Shown here piece by piece: positions 11,843 through 23,118 of a stretch of 64,000 nt of DNA. The notes below the pieces were generated by a model, which worked only from the letters and a program-made list of their open reading frames with translations, was not told the origin of the DNA and made no database searches. Within the stretch, counting starts at the first letter, position 1, and each line of letters opens with the position of its first letter. The position numbers and the translations under genes were made by a program. The DNA comes from Mugil cephalus (lineage: Eukaryota; Chordata; Actinopteri; Mugiliformes; Mugilidae), in contig NC_061774.1 in NCBI RefSeq assembly GCF_022458985.1, positions 12,948,616-13,012,615 of the forward strand. Direction: 5' to 3'.

Positions 11843-12450
11843 AGCGGGGTCTGAGCCCTCGTCAGTGTTCGTGTGTGCGTGAGTGGTGTGTGTGCATGTG
11901 TGTGACCAAGGAGACCGGCGGGGAGAGAAAAATGGGAGAGAGGGGCAAGAAACACCCCCTTTGCCTTTTCTTTAAATCCCCCGCCCCCTTCACTTAATTT
12001 ACTATACAAATCCAACTCTTTCTCTTTTCTTTTGAGCTGGCTGAGGCCTGATTCGCTGATACGGCTTCATAGATGCACACGGAGAGTCACTTCTCTACAC
12101 CAGTTCCTTCTCTGTCCTGGTGACTCCAGACGGTCTAAGACAATCTCCAACTTTGCAAGAGGCTCACTTTGCTCCTCGCAAATCCTCAGTAATCCTCAAT
12201 TCCACGTCCACAGGTTGTCTGGATCGAAGGCCAGCGATGAGACGAGAGACACGGAGCTCGCACGCATCCCGAAGACCACTCTCACACCAGGACACACAGC
12301 TAACATAACAAACAGGTCGTCCAGCCGTCCACCGCACCTCTGTTCGTGTCTGCCCGGCCTCCCCTTCCTTTAAATAAGACTCAGAGGGCCCGAGATTCCA
12401 GAGGTCGGGGCGAAAGGGACCGCAGGGGAGTAGTGCAACAGCGAGGGGAG
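11843..12450 (-). promoter_or_regulatory. bicc1: bicc1 5' leader and promoter region
   Basis: Sequence upstream of the bicc1 start codon is G+C-rich with many CpGs as far as about 12450, consistent with a CpG-type promoter firing to the left. The transcription start cannot be fixed. Open frames on the other strand (12032-12373) have no family match. Confidence 0.5.
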
Positions 12451-14600
12451 GCTTCAGCGACGCTTGGAATAAAGAAGAAGCAAACTTCAGTGTAGATATA
12501 AAATAGAAGAGTTAGTTCAACTTAAATTCAACTAACTGATCCCAGCATAGGGGCCTTTGTTGGCTAAGCTGACATATGCATGTTATTTAAATGACACTAT
12601 CAGACAAGTGATTGATAAAATGCCATTATTAGATTAGTTAATAATAATAGTGCTTACACTTCAGTCTAGTGGGTCCCAGTCTAGGGATCAGGCCCCTCAG
12701 CAGGACCTCAGAATAAAGCAGCGGCAAATAAAAGTGAGAACACTAAAAAAAAAATCCATGCATTGATTCTCTGGAATGGGCCATAAACCAAAAAGCTTGA
12801 AAAATGCAGGTATTACCTCCAATACTCATTGTGTTTTATTGGCTTGTTATATGTGGAGTTTTACCCCGTGAAGCAAATGGCGGACGGCCATAAAATATCG
12901 GAGTGAAGGCGATCATTCTTAATGCGGTGGAGCCGGACTGGAGCGGCCACAGAGAAAATACTGAAGTACTGTGGAGTACTCTGAACTCAAATACAGACTG
13001 AAACACAAGTAAAAAAAACAAACTGCTCAATTAGTCAGTTCTGGTGGGAGCCTGTTTCCAGCTCAGCTCGATGTTTTCCATATCGCCCAGACAAATTTGC
13101 CCCCAGGCAAATCAACAAACATTACAGGGCTCTCGTCCAAAATCACAAACTACTGCAGGCTAAACTTATTATAGCCCGAGGAGGGTCGTAAGTGAAAGAC
13201 ATGATAACCCGCATCGCCATGGCAACTGGTAAAGTGAGTGAATTATTCAAAGTCTAATCTGACATCATAACAGCAGACCTCCCCCCTCGACCCCCCCACC
13301 CCCCACGCTCCGCTTATTTATCCCCGTCTGACTGGAAGAGGGTGTGCTTCCAGTAAAGTATCGGGGCGTGCGTCACTGTGTGATAAATGGGGAGGGCGCA
13401 GAGAAAAGCCAAACCGTCCAGCGGAGTGACTGATGATCTGAAAGAGGATTTTCTATAGCAACACCTAAACACACAGGACCATTACCGCCGCTTTAGGACC
13501 TTAACAATAATCATGACCAAGCAGAAACTACATTTGAAAATTAGACATTACACTCTTTATGGGTTTAATCTCCTACTATGGATTTTATGAAGTATCTTGT
13601 CACATTCGTGTATTTGTTAATGCTGCAACATTAAACTATAAAAGCTGATGGAAAAAGGACTTTGATTGTAAATTCAGCGTGTTTATTCAGCCACTACTAC
13701 ATGTGAACTATATTATAGACTTTTCAGTGTAATACTGTTAATACTACATGATAGTATGATAACATTAGCTCACAAAATTATTGCCTAATTCAATTTATTG
13801 AAAAGGATATGTGTCCCCTGTTCCTTCACTGCACAGACATAAATAGTTAATGATGGCTGAATTCTACTTCTAGTATCTGTCTTTGTACCACTGCGCTTTT
13901 CTTACTATAACAAGTCCTTTAATGTGTGGTCTGGGCAAGGTATGTTAATCTTAAAGCTGCAACAACACAGAGTTTAATGTGTGGGATACATGCACACTTT
14001 TGGTAGCATTTTATACATTTGTCATTGATTTTTTTTTCATCCTCTTAAAGAAAAACACACACACACACAATAAAATGTGTGTTTTTTTCAGATAGAACAT
14101 TTTCTTATCTATGTTTGTAGTCCAATCTAGAACATTTTAATATTGTATTATTAATGATAATACATTAAATTAATTGTATTAACTTAAGGAAGGAAGAAAG
14201 AAAAGAAAGGAATGATGCATCTCTAATGACATCATGCAGACATAATCTAAAATCCAAAATATATGCAGGCAGGTATGCTGGCCAAACTAAATCAGCTTCC
14301 ATTAAGATCGCCAGCACTAGAATACATCCACACAATTATATAAAACTCTAAATGCGCACAAATTGCTCATTTATGTAGAAAAAATAAAAATCAAATCTAC
14401 TTTTGATTGTGTATCTTACAGTTTAATTGTCTTTAATAAATATGGTGCAGGTTTACTCTCTAGGCCTATATTTCTCATGTTTAAAAAAATGCATGGAATA
14501 ACTTAGGTTAGCCTTTTTATTCCATGTTTGAGAAACATATTCAAAACCTATTCCTTTTTGTTATAATTTCCCATGAATTCTCAGAAACGTAGCAAGGACC
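12451..14600. other. Intergenic spacer between bicc1 and dele1
   Basis: Mostly AT-rich single-copy sequence with a short CA/TG run (14048-14085) and C-runs near 13279-13306. No gene, RNA or clear mobile element seen. Confidence 0.6.
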
Positions 14601-14928
14601 TCAGTACCAGTCTCTGAGTGCGAGGCGCCGTGGAGCTGTACTTCCACCAGCCACCACAGGAGGCCGCTGTGGCCCTGCAGCCGCCTCGGAAAGCACCTTC
14701 TCAACAATCATTGCATCACCGCCTAACTCACTTCCGGGTCTGACCACTTCCTCGCATGTTTCTTTGGGCACAACCACAACCCGTGACAGAGTTTATTTAG
14801 CCGCAGCCAAACAGAAGGGAAACCACCGGGATGGACCGTCTTACGGGGGGTGGATAACCCCCCGATTCATTTATTTAAACATGCCATTTCGGAAACAACT
14901 CTTTCGTTAAAGCCGTGAAAACCCAACC
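14600..14928 (+). promoter_or_regulatory. dele1: dele1 promoter and 5' leader
   Basis: A CpG-containing stretch just before the dele1 ATG. It holds an ETS-type CTTCCGG site (14731-14737) typical of housekeeping and mitochondrial-gene promoters, and 13 bases upstream of it an exact ATTGCATCA (14710-14718), the ATF4/C/EBP amino-acid-response core. The leader has two short upstream ORFs (14831-14857 and 14881-14910). The transcription start is not known. Confidence 0.55.
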
Positions 14929-14959
14929 ATGTGGCGAGTCCAGGGTTTTGTTGGGAGAG
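14929..14959 (+). CDS. dele1: dele1 exon 1 (start codon)
   Basis: Encodes MWRVQGFVGR; human begins MWRLPGLLGR. The ATG context is AACCATGTG. The GTGAGA donor leaves phase 1. Confidence 0.93.
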
Positions 14960-17153
14960 GTGAGAGAAATGTCATTGAGTCCTTCTCCTCGGTTTGTGGT
15001 GTTCTCTGTTGTTTCTGCGCACATGTCAGTTGTGACCAAGTATGGCTGCTGAGAACAAATAACCTCAGCTTGTTGTCGTTATCGTGTATCGGTAGTTGTC
15101 TGTTTCGTGTATCTTTGAGCTAGTAAAGTCTATTTATGAAATAGCTCCGCGGCTGACACTTGGGCTGGTTTATTTACGTCCAGCGAACTGGCACCTGTTA
15201 CTGACCTTCAGCCTATGTCTGGACCCTTTCAATATTAAATAATCATTTACAGAGTGTGTGTGCAGCTAAACCGTAATACTGCTATAAACGCGCATTTGAA
15301 TGTGTCATTGTTTACCTGCGTGAAACACCTGAGATGTAGTTTAATGCATGCATTTAATACACAGTACTAGGCGCGTTCATTACATACAATGAGTGAAGAC
15401 TAATTAATGTAAGAGTTAAACTTAACTTCAGGAATGAAAAGCGAGCTGTTTGTTCAGCTTCGTTTTCGTTTTGGAGGGTGTGGTTTTTAGTACATGTGCC
15501 TTGTTATTCTGGCAGCCCCATTTTAGTAAGTCGGCTGAGCTTAATACCGCAAATACTTCAGTGTTTAATTCTATCCACATGATCATACAGTGGAATTATC
15601 ACATTTCTTACACTGTCTCGACATAAACTGAACATTATAAGAGTCATAAATGTACAATTTAGTGCAGGACTCTTATATTTGTATGCATTCCAGTGCACTT
15701 AATGTTTGGGCTTTCTTTGAATTTAGATCACAGACCATGTTTTGTGGTTCTGATGATCTTATTCTATCTCTCCCTGAACACCAAAACACTGTGCGTTGAT
15801 CTTCCTTTGTTTTTTTTATCCTCCTCTTCTCAGTTCTGCATCGATGTCATGGCAGCAGCACCCTGCGACTGCCCCAGAATCACCATGTGGAGGACGAGGT
15901 CATCAGCAGCTCGGCCGCCCTCTCCACTCGACACTCCTCTGACAGCAGGTTTGCACACATCCATTTTTACTTTTTTCAACGACTGACCGAGAAGAAAAAT
16001 GTAAGAAAAGTCTCACTTTGATCTCACAACTCTTTGCCCTCAAACTTCCAGCCATAATAACAGGCATATCATTTGGATTAAGCTCAAACCCCGGAGACGA
16101 CGTCCCCTGTCCCCGTCCTCTCTTGCTCCTTAACCCCTCTGTGAACTCGCCTTGTCCTCGCCGTCTCCCTTTCAGCCGGTTGCATCATCCGGCAGCATCT
16201 GCTCTGAGAGTGTGTGTGTGAGCAGTATGTTGAGGGAACTGAAGCTGAGCTGAGCTTGTGATGTCTTATTACAGTAGAGTGGAAATAGAAACCGGTGTGT
16301 ATTTGTTGGATTTAGTTTGTGCTGTTTTTCCTGCAGTTCTCAGAAAGAGGAGGATGGAGAGAGGAAGCGGGGGAGGCAGAGAACCTTTCAGTTCGGCCAC
16401 GCTGACCTTCCACGGTACACAGCCTTGGATGCTGTGGGATGGGTAGGTCTCTTGTTGACACGTTTTCAAATATTAATGCCCTGTGTACGTACAATGTCCA
16501 GTGATGGATTTGACAGCCTGCACAAACTAACACAAACAGAGCAAACTGTGATCATAGTACTCAACCTAAACCTGCAAATAATGGCCACTCAAGCAGCCGT
16601 TCAGCACTATTTTACAACACAAACGTGCACTGTGACTCATATACGCTGCTTACACATTCTTAAGCTAGATAGATGCTTCTCCATGTGAGATATTCCTATG
16701 TGATAGAGTGTGAGGAACCCTTGCACATCATGCATGCTCTGAGATGCTCTGAGACGCTCTGATGTAGACGTGATGTTTCTCCACAGGGTGCAGCCGCCGT
16801 CCTGTTCATGCAGATCTGCAGGAGGATCCACTCCCAGTTTTCCTCAGGCACTGATCCCAGTCCCACCCCCGGAGCCCTGAAAACATCCTCCACGCACAAG
16901 TGTAGCTACCGCACCCTGCTGGAAATCTGTGAGTCCTTCTGGCGTCGTTGTAGCTGTGCAATATACGCGCAACGAGACGTATAACTCACTCAACTACACG
17001 CTTTTCCCTTACGTTTTAAGTCATACGGATCCTGACACAGATTTGTTGCCTCTGTCTTAAGTATCTAGACATGATGTCCTGCCCAGAGGGAGGACTGTGT
17101 CCTGTCTGCAGGGGGTGGCAGAGAGACAGAACCAAGATCAGCCCCCATCTCAA

Positions 17154-17184
<31 letters not shown>

Positions 17185-19478
17185 ACAGTCTTCACAGCAG
17201 CAGTGAGAATGACCACCTCATCTCTGACCACCAGAGGGAGCTCTTGATCCAGGATTCTCTTCTCCCAGGTTTGTTCTTTTCCAGTCATGGGTTCAAAGAA
17301 AAATATACTTAAAATTGAGTGATAAATTAATTTTTTTTCCTTTTTTGACTCCCAGAGGAATCACTTCTGTCAGCATCTCAGAGTAACGCCAAACCAGACA
17401 ACGCAGAGAAAACGGACACCGGTGAAACGGTAGATGCAGCTCTTTTGGTTTGTGTAAACCTTTCCTGAATAATGTGCTGTCCTTTCTCTGAGTTTGCAAA
17501 GGACTTGTCACCTAATCTTGATTGTAGTGTTGTAACCTTCTCTTGTGTTTCCAGCACACATTATCTGATGAAGAGAGGATCACAGAAGCAGGACAGAGCC
17601 TCAAACATGTGGGAGACACGAGCGTTCCTGTGATCCTCAACGTCATCGGTAAAGATTTAGTGATGCAACTATTGTCAACTATTGTCTGCTTGTCTTTTTT
17701 CTTTTTTTGTTCATAGCTAATATCTTGATCTCCTTGCAAACAACAGGTCTGGAAAATGCCAAAAGGGAGAAATACGAAGAAGCTTTTCCCTGTTTTCTGG
17801 CTGCAGCTAAGCAGGGATACAGTAAAGCCCAATTTAACACTGGTGTGTGCTACGAGAAAGGCAGAGGAGTCAACAAAGACGTGGAGAAGGTAAGACGCCA
17901 GCATCATTCTCACATCCAGGTCAGCTGATCTGGAAAGTATTCAAAAAGCACAGAACTCAACCTCAAACATTAGCATCCGGTATTTAAAAATCTTTTATTC
18001 ATTCAATAGTAGCTCCAACTTTGTTTAAATACCAATAAGTGAGATTGTGCACGCAAGAGTCTGTTCAATACTTTTATACAAAATGAACTATTTTGTGTCA
18101 ACATTTCATGTTCATTGCATTGTTGTAACCGCTCTTGTGTTTTTTCTTTAAGGCTCTGTATTATTACAGACTTGCAGCACTCGGGGGCCACAAACAAGCT
18201 CAGTACCGCTATGCAAAGCTGCTCCTGACCAGCAGGGGGCAACAGAGTTTAGAGGAGTTGGACTTGGCCATTGATTTACTGGAACAAGCTGCTGCAGCTG
18301 GACTCACCAAGGTGGAAAACCTGATCTCTTCTAAACTATTTATTTTTTGAAAGAGGACATTTGTGAGTTTAGTGCATCATGTCATAGGATTTTATACTTA
18401 ATTATGGTCATTTCAGATGGAAAATCCAAAACATGTTCTGTTCTATGACCACATCTGTCACTGTTATTTCCTTTAACTTTCATTAAGTGATGTCAGTGTG
18501 CCCTTATTGCTAAAACCTACTTTCTGTTTCTCCAGGCTCAGCTCTGTGTGGCTTCGGTCTACTCTCAGGATCCGGTGAGGAATGGGTGCAAGTCTGTCCA
18601 GTATCTGAAGATGGCAGCAGAGAGCGGAGTGAGTGCTCTTCTAGATGCTTCTATTGTTCTATCAATGGCTTTAACTCGGAGATCACACCTCTCCCTTTGT
18701 ATTATAACAGTTCTGCTGCATGTGGAGCTGCCCTCGACATTTCAGAGCTTGTTTTTGCTACAGTTGTGTTGAAGTGTGTGTAATCGGTTACAACTGCTGT
18801 CAATTGCTTTAGATAGTCACATAGAGCTATTTCATATTGATAATTACCCCTTTAAATCTGCTCATACATCATCTATTTAAGTAGCTATTCAGTTGCCTCT
18901 GTGTCATTGTGTGACGTTACTTGAACTCCGCGTTTGTGTTTGTTCTCAGGACAACACGGCCCTGCTGTTCTTGGGTCAGTGTTATGAGAGCGGCCTCGGA
19001 GTGCGGCAGAACTTGAGGACGGCCTTTGAATTCTACAAACGAGCGGCTCAAGCAGGCAACAAGCAAGCTCAGAGCTTACTGACGCCTCCCACGTACAGTC
19101 AGGGTAAGTACACACGCTCTGTTGGAATGATGCATATTTGTGTTAGTCACTGCATTTGGTGTATTTGTTAGTGATGACACCGCATGCGATGCGGTTTTAA
19201 CGAGCCAACACCACTGAGTTAATGACGTGGTGTCTGTTCGTTCTGCAGCACAAGAAGCGGTGTTGCGCTCCATCCGCTCGACCCCGTGTTTCTCTGTGGC
19301 CGACCTCCAGCAGCGCCGCCCTCGCTCCGCCGATCACCCGGCCGCTCTCCCCCTCCTGCCTCACTCCTGGAGCACCGGGAACCTGTGCGCGCCCACGTCA
19401 TCGTCCCCCAGCCCACTTCACCTCCATCCCCCCGGCGCAGAGACAAGAGCCTGCCAGTGGACAGTAGGGGTAGGATAG
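14929..19478 (+). CDS. dele1: dele1, DAP3-binding cell death enhancer 1 (complete, 12 exons)
   Basis: DELE1 is a mitochondrial protein. On mitochondrial stress OMA1 cleaves it; the C-terminal fragment reaches the cytosol and activates the eIF2-alpha kinase HRI, switching on ATF4. Exons: 14929-14959, 15834-15948, 16337-16442, 16787-16928, 17062-17268, 17356-17429, 17555-17648, 17747-17889, 18153-18311, 18536-18628, 18950-19103, 19249-19478. Phases agree throughout and give 515 residues, the same length as human. Residues 1-30 are Arg-rich and acid-free, like a matrix-targeting presequence. Near 78-97 is ALDAVGWGAAAVLFMQICRR, matching human [20 protein letters not shown]. Residues 257-440 hold SEL1/TPR repeats such as GYSKAQFNTGVCYEKGRGV and GHKQAQYRYAKLLL. 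The tail keeps STGNLC (human STGNLG). It lies head to head with bicc1 and about 1.1 kb before the apbb2 first exon. Confidence 0.95.
15834..15948 (+). CDS. dele1: dele1 exon 2
   Basis: Acceptor TCTTCTCAG. In phase 1 it reads LHRCHGSSTLRLPQNHH, then a Ser-rich stretch, completing a basic presequence. Ends in phase 2, which fits exon 3 exactly. Confidence 0.85.
16337..16442 (+). CDS. dele1: dele1 exon 3
   Basis: Encodes SQKEEDGERKRGRQRTFQFG and LPRYTALDAVGW, entering the hydrophobic segment conserved with human (LWDAISW). Donor GTAGGT. Confidence 0.9.
16787..16928 (+). CDS. dele1: dele1 exon 4
   Basis: Encodes GAAAVLFMQICRRIHSQFSS, the rest of the hydrophobic segment, then a Ser/Pro linker and CSYRTLLEI. 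Ends in phase 1. Confidence 0.92.
17062..17268 (+). CDS. dele1: dele1 exon 5 (poly-Ser tract)
   Basis: The acceptor GTCTTAAG was chosen because it gives phase 1 and SRHDVLPRGR, parallel to human RQHILPSPDG. An in-frame AGC run (about 17157-17181) encodes nine serines. Ends HQRELLIQDSLLP. Confidence 0.82.
17356..17429 (+). CDS. dele1: dele1 exon 6
   Basis: Polar linker EESLLSASQSNAKPDNAEKT. Phase 1 in, phase 0 out, GTAGAT donor. Confidence 0.83.
17555..17648 (+). CDS. dele1: dele1 exon 7
   Basis: Encodes HTLSDEERITEAGQSLKHVG, then VILNVIG. This is the helix leading into the SEL1 repeats (human SLEEAVTSI...FNFLG). Confidence 0.9.
17747..17889 (+). CDS. dele1: dele1 exon 8 (first SEL1-like repeat)
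   Basis: Encodes EEAFPCFLAAAKQGYSKAQF, then NTGVCYEKGRGV, a classic SEL1 repeat; human GYSKAQYNAGLCHEHGRG. Confidence 0.96.
18153..18311 (+). CDS. dele1: dele1 exon 9 (second SEL1-like repeat)
   Basis: Encodes ALYYYRLAALGGHKQAQYRY, then AKLLL; human [20 protein letters not shown]. Acceptor CTTTAAG, donor GTGGAA. Confidence 0.95.
18536..18628 (+). CDS. dele1: dele1 exon 10 (third SEL1-like repeat)
   Basis: Encodes AQLCVASVYSQDPVRNGCKS, then VQYLKMAAESG. Thirty-one codons, phase 0 at both ends. Confidence 0.93.
18950..19103 (+). CDS. dele1: dele1 exon 11 (fourth SEL1-like repeat)
   Basis: Encodes LGQCYESGLGVRQNLRTAFE and FYKRAAQAGNKQAQ; human [20 protein letters not shown]. Donor GTAAGT. Confidence 0.95.
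19249..19478 (+). CDS. dele1: dele1 exon 12 (stop codon)
   Basis: Encodes AQEAVLRSIRSTPCFSVADL, then PLLPHSWSTGNLCAP, the conserved DELE1 C-terminal box, ending in TAG at 19476-19478. Confidence 0.92.
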
Positions 19479-20020
19479 AAACCCTGAGACAGCAGAAGCC
19501 AAGCTGAGGAATGTACTTTAAAGTCTGAATGTATTTGACAAGAAGAGGAAGGTCAGAGTGTATTAGGTGTGGACAGTTTTTATACTAAAGTCTGTATGTG
19601 ATTGGAGTTTTAAATGTCTGAAAGAGCTGCTGTGCACCAGACCGAACACAGTTTAGTGTAGAGTTTTAGTGTGTATTTTGTTTCTAAAATGTTTTTTTTT
19701 ATAAGCTCCCCTGTAAGACAAGTTCTCCTGTATGTTAGAGACAACTTCATCAGTGCCTTCAGTGAATGTGGAACTACTCACATGAAAAATATTGTGTTAC
19801 AGCTTTCTCTCACTACATGTACATGTAACGCTCTGACAGTATTTTAATTATGCGTTTTAGGTTAAATGGGTCGAGGCTGTCTAAGTGTAATTACTGAAAC
19901 AGGCCACATGTGTGGTCTGATAACCAGACATGCCAAAGTCACTTATGATGCACTGTGGGAATGATGCTATACTGTTAAACGCACATATTATATATAATAA
20001 AAGAATTTTTAAAAAAAAGT
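19479..20020 (+). other. dele1: dele1 3' untranslated region
   Basis: Runs from the stop codon to just past an AATAAA at 19996-20001. AT-rich, no open frame of note. Confidence 0.7.
19996..20001 (+). terminator. dele1: dele1 polyadenylation signal
   Basis: Canonical AATAAA 518 bases after the stop codon, before the G+C-rich apbb2 promoter. Confidence 0.7.
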
Positions 20021-20600
20021 CTGATCTTCATTTCTTCTTCTTCTTTCTTAAGACTTCAGAGTTTTGCCTGTATTCACAGTTAGTTTAATTCCAACAAAGC
20101 TGCACTAAAATATAATCTGTACTTGATGTTAAGAACTTTTCGGATCGTGTCAGTGGTTTAACACCGTGCTGAGTCAGTGCTCATTAAATATTAATCCCGA
20201 AGAGCTCGACCACCTGCTTCTGTTTCTCCTGATTCTTCAGAGACAGCTGTGATAAAGCCTCTCCGGCAACAATAAACCGCTCGCGTTTACCCCGAACTAC
20301 CGCATGACGTAAGAGTCCGATGATGTGTGATTTCATTACCTGAGATGCAAAATAACACCGGCAGATTTATTGTGTTTGCGTCTCCTCCGTGCGCCCGGCG
20401 TCCCTGCGTCCGCGGCTCTGATTGGCCGACGGGAGGAAGGGGAAGCTCCACAGCGCCGCTCCGCTCCGGGATCCTCTGGCGCAGAGAGGAAAGCGCAGCC
20501 TGGCCGCCAGCGAGCACCGAGCCACGGCGCTGGGAGGGCAGATGATGTGATGTGATCTAAATACGGGCGGCCGGCTGCAGCTACGGGCGGACTGGCACTT
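20021..20600 (+). promoter_or_regulatory. apbb2: apbb2 upstream promoter region (CpG-rich)
   Basis: From about 20280 the sequence becomes G+C- and CpG-rich up to the donor at 20694, as expected of a CpG-island promoter. A long open frame on the minus strand here (20336-20845) is a by-product of this composition. Confidence 0.55.
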
Positions 20601-20693
20601 AAAAGCGGCCGTCGACCTCGGCCCCTGCTCACTGCGCTGTGTGTTGTCGCGGTGGCAAAGGGAGGCGCAGAAGCCTGGAGGCTGACCGAAGCG
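20600..20693 (+). other. apbb2: apbb2 non-coding first exon (3' border at 20693)
   Basis: GCG followed by a strong GTGAGTGG donor at 20694 ends a CpG-rich block 2.4 kb before the coding exon. No ATG in frame with the coding exon is needed here. The 5' border is a guess. Confidence 0.5.
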
Positions 20694-23118
20694 GTGAGTG
20701 GATGTAAATAGATGCTCTCGATGGGATGCGCTCCCCTCCCAGTGCGGCCGCGGCGGCGGCGGCGGCGGTGGTGGTGATGATGGTGGTGGTGATGATGTTG
20801 ATTTGGCCGTAGAGCAAGAGAGGGATGGAGGTGGTGGATGCTCAAGGTTTGCTGCGTATGTTCACATATTGACAGGTTTGCAACGCCAGTTATTCCTCCC
20901 CTGCGTTGTGGTTGATGTAAAGATTGGTTTCTAATGTGTCGGCGATGGAGTTTATGAAGGAGGCAGCGAGAAACGGGGGGCTAGAGTACTCCACCCATGA
21001 CATCATCGACTTTTTTCAAGTTCACCCCCTCCTTGCTTGTGCTCTCATCTGTTGCATTTCGCGTCCTGAGTTGGGGAAAGGGGCCTGCCTTTTCAAATTA
21101 AAGGACGGATTCCTCTGACTGAGATCTCGTCGATATTTAGGTATAGTCATTACTCCCTAAAGCTACAAAATGATCTTTATTTTATTTTTTATTTTTCTAT
21201 TTTTAAAGTGACCTTCAGGTGAAAACACGCAGCTCAAAATAGTAGATGAGCAGAAAAATAGATAGATGTAGAGCATATATGGATCCTGTTGGTCCAAAAT
21301 GAGAAGGGGGACATTTTATTTTGTCTGTCAACAACTTTTAATTTTCTCCAGTGCAATCAGATCTATGACGGGGGATCTGAACTACATGACATCCGCTTCT
21401 TTTCTCACTTCCAGTTTCCATTATTACAACGAGCGAGCGACGGGATGAAATAAGAAAAGCTAATGGACTGAGACTTAATTGTTTAATCAGGACACATGTG
21501 GCCGTTGTTGCTGCTGCGACCATCTCGTGAATGGCCTCCGCTGTGGCGGAGCACAACAGATTTATTGAGGACAACAGCCTAACTACCTCTGAGTGTTGAC
21601 TGTGCCCCACTGTCCTGCAAACTGCTGTGTCATTCTGCCTCTAATAACCATCCTTTCTCCTCCACACGCCCCTGAAGCATCCTGCCTTTGCCCCACTTTG
21701 TTAAACCAACCTGGCTGATGCGAAGAAAAAAGAAATACAAAAAAGGGCTGCTCTCTTTGTCCAGATTGTGTGCAGCTTAGAGACAATTTTGTCTTGGGGA
21801 GTTGAAATCTCTGTGTCAGTGTTTTTTTGGGTTGTGTCAGGATGTGTGAGTCACGCACAGGCACACGGTGTTTGCTGGGATCCGTCTGGCGAAAAAGCTC
21901 CAGCACGTTTCGTATGTTCTGCATTTTTAAAAAATGTTATTTACGAGGCAAAGGGTTCCCTAAAGACGACATTATGAAGGAGGCTCGGGCTCTGTGACAG
22001 ACAGTGCGGTGCAGGTACTGTGCACCTGTTGACACCGTGTTTGTGTGTGAGTCACAGGCCTGGAAAAGAGGGACCGCAGATTCAGCACAAACAGGTCGTC
22101 CCGGTCGTTTGGCTCAGTGACAGAGGGACAACACGACGGCCGCCCAGGTAGAGGAGAGCAGGTAGGGGCCCCGCATGGACAAACTGCAACGTCCTGGGAT
22201 TCTGATCGCCGCAAGAATCCTGCCTCCGTCCTTTCCCAAGATCTTGTCGTGCCTTGAAATCTGCTGCGTTTGAGTTTTCCATGTTTCTGAGAACAGGCCC
22301 CGATGATGACTGCATCACTATACGATCGCGTGTGGGGATGTTTATGTTATATGCTTGCGTGTCTGGACATGTTTTCCTACCTGTATCTGTTGTCTATCTT
22401 GCATCTCCACACATGTTAGTAGCCTCATTCAGTTATTTCAAAACAGAGGGGGTAGCGGACGCAACCCCGCGCCTTAGGATTGCAATGATCTTCTACCACT
22501 GTCTTTGTCTGTATGCGCCGTCACAGAGCTGATCCACCCAGAGATAAAAGAGACACGGCTAGCTAGTTAGCAGGAGCTGGCTGCCACTTCTTCTCCCCGG
22601 AGACCAGCTTAGTGCTCAGCTCCAGCTTTGAATGTCAGTCCTGGTTGAGGGTCTCACTCACTCCAGATATCATGCAAATGCTTTCCAGCTTTTTTTTTTT
22701 TTTTTTTTAACACTTCAACTGTGACGCCTTATGTGTAAAAAGGTTCAACAAGAATCTGCACCATAATGCATTGATAAAAGGCTCAGCGACTGGTTGAGCT
22801 GCAGCCACAGAGCAGCTTTAGTAGCTTTATTTTATATGTTTTATATTGTATTATGTGCATTATAGTGATAGTAATCATAGTAGTTGAAGTGGTGTATTAG
22901 ACCAGAGGAGCAAAGATTTGAAAAAATATCAAGAGACGCAAACATTAGCAGTCACAGACGTAAGTGGGTGTAAAATAAACTTCCAACCACAAGAATGATT
23001 GTTGTCAAGGTTTTAAAGTATTATAAAATCAAATCTGATGTAAAATATTTCTGAATCAAGCTTGTGTCGGGCATCAGGTCACACGCTGTTTCATGACTGA
23101 TGTCTCCTCTCCCATCAG
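20694..23118. other. apbb2 intron 1
   Basis: Begins with a (CGG)n/(GGT)n run (20743-20798) that encodes poly-Ala or poly-His in false frames. The rest is single-copy with a T-run at 22691-22708. No exon recognised. Confidence 0.65.

Noticed and set aside
16174..16222. Possible extra dele1 exon after CTCCCTTTCAG
   Set aside because: Exon 2 joins exon 3 directly in phase (AG|T); this piece runs into a stop and has no good donor.
17089..17268. Alternative dele1 exon 5 acceptor at CCCAGAG (17087-17088)
   Set aside because: Phase also fits, but it has a poor pyrimidine tract and would drop SRHDVLPRGR, which parallels the human protein.
20336..20845. 169-residue minus-strand frame with a His-rich start
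   Set aside because: It lies in the CpG promoter and GGT/GAT repeat of apbb2. Its His and Arg runs come from the simple repeat; there is no family match or splice logic.
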